From NCBI GenBank assembly GCA_030612495.1, contig JAUWNT010000009.1, positions 1 through 23,599 on the forward strand: a DNA stretch of 23,599 bases, given 5' to 3'. The notes beneath the pieces were generated by a model. It made no database searches. It was not told where the DNA came from and saw nothing but the letters and a program-made list of their open reading frames with translations. Position numbers and translations under genes: made by a program. Source of the stretch: Candidatus Aminicenantota bacterium. Lineage in GTDB: Bacteria; Acidobacteriota; Aminicenantia; UBA2199. Below, piece by piece: positions 21,726 through 23,599 of the stretch. Each line of letters opens with the position of its first letter. Position 1 is the stretch's first letter.

Positions 21726-22325
21726 AATAATCCATTTGTTGAATGGAAGCTGGATGATTCTTTTTGTACTGGAAGCAGTATTATGCCTCAGAAGAAAAAT
21801 CCTGATGCTGCAGAATTAATTAGAGGGAAAACCGGGCGAGTCTATGGAAATTTAATAAATCTTCTAACCATGATGAAGGCCTTACCCCTGGCTTATAATC
21901 ATGATATGCAAGAAGACAAAGAACCTTTATTTGATACCGTAGCTACTTTAGAAACTTCTTTATTCTTAATGAGTAAGATAATAGAGACTATGCAGATTAA
22001 TAAAGAAAAGATAGAGAAGAGCACTAAAGGTGATTTTTCAACTGCTACAGAATTAGCAGATTATTTAGTGAAAAAGGGTTTATCTTTTAGAGAAGCCCAT
22101 AAATTAGTAGGCGGTATGGTTATTTATTGTTTAGAAAACAAAAAAATTTTGGAAGATTTAACTCTTTCGGAATTAAAATCTTTTCATAGAAATTTCAATG
22201 AAAAAGCTCTAGAAATATTAAAACCGCAATCTGCTGTTGAGGCTAAGAATTCTTATGGAGGAACTTCTTTAAAAAGAGTTAAGGAATCTATCCAGAAAGC
22301 TAAGAAAATATTAGAAGAAAAATAA
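21726..22325 (+). pseudogene. argH: Argininosuccinate lyase, 5'-truncated second copy
   Basis: The open frame starts after a stop at 21723-21725 and encodes about 199 residues: FVEWKLDDSFCTGSSIMPQKKNPD, which contains the catalytic loop of the fumarase/ArgH superfamily, then the C-terminal part found at 1-501. ArgH normally has about 450-480 residues, so the N-terminal half with other active-site residues is missing. The ATG at 21783 is the Met of the signature, not a start, and has no ribosome binding site. Across the shared 501 bases the similarity to the left copy falls from about 97% in the first 120 bases to about 80% in the last 140. The frame remains open despite truncation. Nonfunctional remnant is the best reading. 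Confidence 0.8.
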
Positions 22326-22373
22326 TGATTAAATTAAGTATGATTATAACCCAATAAGTAAATAAAACAGTAA

Positions 22374-22400
22374 TGTAGAGGCACGATGCATCGTGCCCGC
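22374..22400 (+). repeat. REP-like GC-rich palindrome
   Basis: GGCACGATGCATCGTGCC (22380-22397) is a perfect 18-bp palindrome preceded by TGTAGA and followed by CGC. Similar GTAG-GGGCACG-type palindromes are dispersed in many bacterial genomes. A second small hairpin, CCCTCAAAAGAGGG, lies at 22408-22421. The rest of the 274-base gap before fumarase is AT-rich without a gene. Confidence 0.65.
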
Positions 22401-22599
22401 TATCATCCCCTCAAAAGAGGGAATTCAGCATATTTCCCCATTTTTTTCTCTTATCAAAAAGAGCAGCTAAAACAAGGTTTACAGAAAATTTTAAAAAATA
22501 TTTCCAAAAAATAAGAATTTTTCAAATAAATATAGTATATTATAATAAATAGACTTAATTAATTATTTAAAAGTACCCTAAGCGTATAAGAGGTATAGG

Positions 22600-23451
22600 A
22601 TGAGAAAAATTAAAGCTAATCAAATTAAAAATAAAGTGAAAGAGCTGTTCCTTAAGGCTAATTTTTATATAAATACAGACCTTACACAACGACTGAAAAA
22701 GGCTTTAGAAGAGGAGAATTCTCCTATAGGGAAATATGTCTTAAGAATGATTATAGAAAACAATAAGATTGCCTCAAAAGAAGAGGTGCCCATCTGTCAG
22801 GATACCGGACTGGCAGTAGTATTTGTGGAAATGGGACAGGAAATTCATTTAGTAGATGGTGACTTTACCGAAGCCATAAACCAGGGAGTTAAAGAAGCTT
22901 ACCAGGAAGGATATCTTAGAAAATCAGTAGTTGATGACCCGGTCTTTGAAAGAAAGAACACTAAGACTAATACTCCTGCAATAATCTATACCGATATAGT
23001 CCCCGGAGATAAAATTAATTTTACGGTAATGCCCAAAGGATTCGGCAGCGAAAATATGAGTAGATTAGCGATGCTAAAACCTGCTGATGGGCCAGAAGGA
23101 ATAGTAAACTTCATTGTAGAAACAGTAGAAAAAGCCGGCCCTAATCCCTGTCCTCCTACCATTATCGGAGTAGGAGTAGGAGGGACTGCCGACAAGGCTA
23201 TGGTCATTGCTAAAAAGGCTATCGCCCGCAAAATAGGCAAACACAACCAAAACGAGAAATATGCTGCTATGGAAAAAGAGGCCTTGGAGAAGATAAACAA
23301 CCTAGGGATAGGTCCTGCTGGTCTTGGGGGTAGTACTACTACCTTAGCCGTAAATATCGACTATCTTCCCACCCATATAGCCGGCATGCCAGTTGCTATA
23401 AACGTCTGTTGTCATGCTGCCCGGCATGCCGAAGGAATATTAAAAAAATAA
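22600..23451 (+). CDS. Class I fumarate hydratase, alpha subunit (N-terminal domain type)
   Basis: Large subunit of an oxygen-sensitive [4Fe-4S] fumarase (or related tartrate dehydratase), converting fumarate and malate. 283 residues, the normal size for the two-subunit form. EVPICQDTG has the first cluster cysteine, GPNPCPPTIIGVGVGG the second and NVCCHAARH the third. SENMSRL and GPAGLGGSTT are other family blocks. Start is ATG 22600 with AGAGG-TATAGG just upstream. The beta gene starts 25 bases downstream. Fumarate from ArgH could feed this enzyme, which may explain why the genes are close. Tartrate dehydratase cannot be excluded without the full beta subunit. Confidence 0.9.
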   Translation: MRKIKANQIKNKVKELFLKANFYINTDLTQRLKKALEEENSPIGKYVLRMIIENNKIASKEEVPICQDTGLAVVFVEMGQEIHLVDGDFTEAINQGVKEAYQEGYLRKSVVDDPVFERKNTKTNTPAIIYTDIVPGDKINFTVMPKGFGSENMSRLAMLKPADGPEGIVNFIVETVEKAGPNPCPPTIIGVGVGGTADKAMVIAKKAIARKIGKHNQNEKYAAMEKEALEKINNLGIGPAGLGGSTTTLAVNIDYLPTHIAGMPVAINVCCHAARHAEGILKK

Positions 23452-23476
23452 ATATTTTAAACCAGGAAGAAAATCT

Positions 23477-23599
23477 ATGAAGGAAGTAATAAAAATAACC
23501 ACCCCTTTAGACGAAGAAAAAGTTATCCAATTAAGAGCCGGGGATTTTGTAAATATAACTGGCTATATTTATGCTGCCAGGGATGCTGCCCATAAAAGG
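23477..23599 (+). CDS. Class I fumarate hydratase, beta subunit, 5' end only
   Basis: The first 41 residues, starting MKEVIKITTPLDEEKVIQLR and ending AARDAAHKR at the window edge. TTPLDEEKVxxLRAGDxVxITGxIYxARDAAHKR is the recognised beginning of the FumA C-terminal/beta domain. ATG 23477 follows CAGGAAGA. The rest lies outside the window. Confidence 0.88.
   Translation, partial: MKEVIKITTPLDEEKVIQLRAGDFVNITGYIYAARDAAHKR

Noticed and set aside
21783..22325. A 180-residue standalone gene starting at ATG 21783
   Set aside because: That ATG is the Met of the ArgH signature SSIMPQKKNP; coding similarity continues upstream and no ribosome site is present.
22986..23300. 104-codon minus-strand frame inside the fumarase alpha gene
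   Set aside because: Antisense to conserved fumarase blocks, no ribosome site or family resemblance.
1..23599. CRISPR arrays, tRNA or rRNA genes, prophage or defence systems
   Set aside because: No regularly spaced repeats, cloverleaf or rRNA-like segments, or corresponding protein families were seen on either strand.

Overview
Source. The window is AT-rich bacterial DNA (GC by eye about one third) with strong Shine-Dalgarno sites (AAAGGAGGT type), several TTG/GTG starts and tightly overlapping genes. The gene content points to a strict anaerobe that ferments organic or amino acids: ferredoxin-linked 2-oxoacid oxidoreductase, aldehyde:ferredoxin oxidoreductase, a CoA ligase that can make ATP, TAXI-type TRAP importers and a two-subunit class I fumarase. 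A clostridial or Atribacterota-like lineage would fit, but the taxonomy is inference only.

Layout. (1) 1-501 is the 3' part of an argininosuccinate lyase gene (argH). (2) An aspartate/glutamate racemase gene runs on the minus strand (656-1363). (3) 1467-2656 is a complete but disabled insertion sequence with 24-bp inverted ends and a perfect 18-bp target duplication; its transposase gene is broken. (4) 2789-8246 is a seven-gene operon: FCD-type GntR regulator, 2-oxoacid:ferredoxin oxidoreductase alpha/beta/gamma, divergent succinyl-CoA synthetase-like beta and alpha subunits, and a small 2[4Fe-4S] ferredoxin. Its promoter carries a perfect 29-bp palindrome. (5) 8543-12173 holds a DUF6282 amidohydrolase-like gene, a bicupin made by recent in-frame tandem duplication, and an aldehyde:ferredoxin oxidoreductase that lacks one expected cluster cysteine. 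(6) 12413-19775 holds two TAXI-TRAP import systems (binding protein plus fused permease) on either side of a DUF1445/D-glutamate cyclase-like gene. (7) 19786-20208 holds gene remnants, including a ferredoxin gene killed by two in-frame TAA codons. (8) 20262-21464 is a class I/II aminotransferase. (9) A second, 5'-truncated argH copy (21726-22325) is followed by the fumarase alpha gene and the start of the beta gene, which runs off the window.

How the genes may work together (inference). A TAXI-TRAP system imports an organic or amino acid such as glutamate, 2-oxoglutarate or 5-oxoproline. The racemase, D-glutamate cyclase-like protein and aminotransferase would interconvert amino-acid forms and make a 2-oxoacid. 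The oxidoreductase turns the 2-oxoacid into an acyl-CoA plus reduced ferredoxin, and the synthetase-like pair recovers ATP from the acyl-CoA. AOR would exchange electrons between ferredoxin and an acid/aldehyde couple. The pocket residues of the synthetase-like pair differ from canonical succinyl-CoA synthetase, so the real acyl group is uncertain.

Evolution. About 21 kb of metabolic genes lies between two argH 3' halves that are roughly 87% identical in protein, next to a dead insertion sequence and decaying genes. This looks like an accessory island in flux. I see no tRNA, rRNA, CRISPR array, prophage or defence genes.
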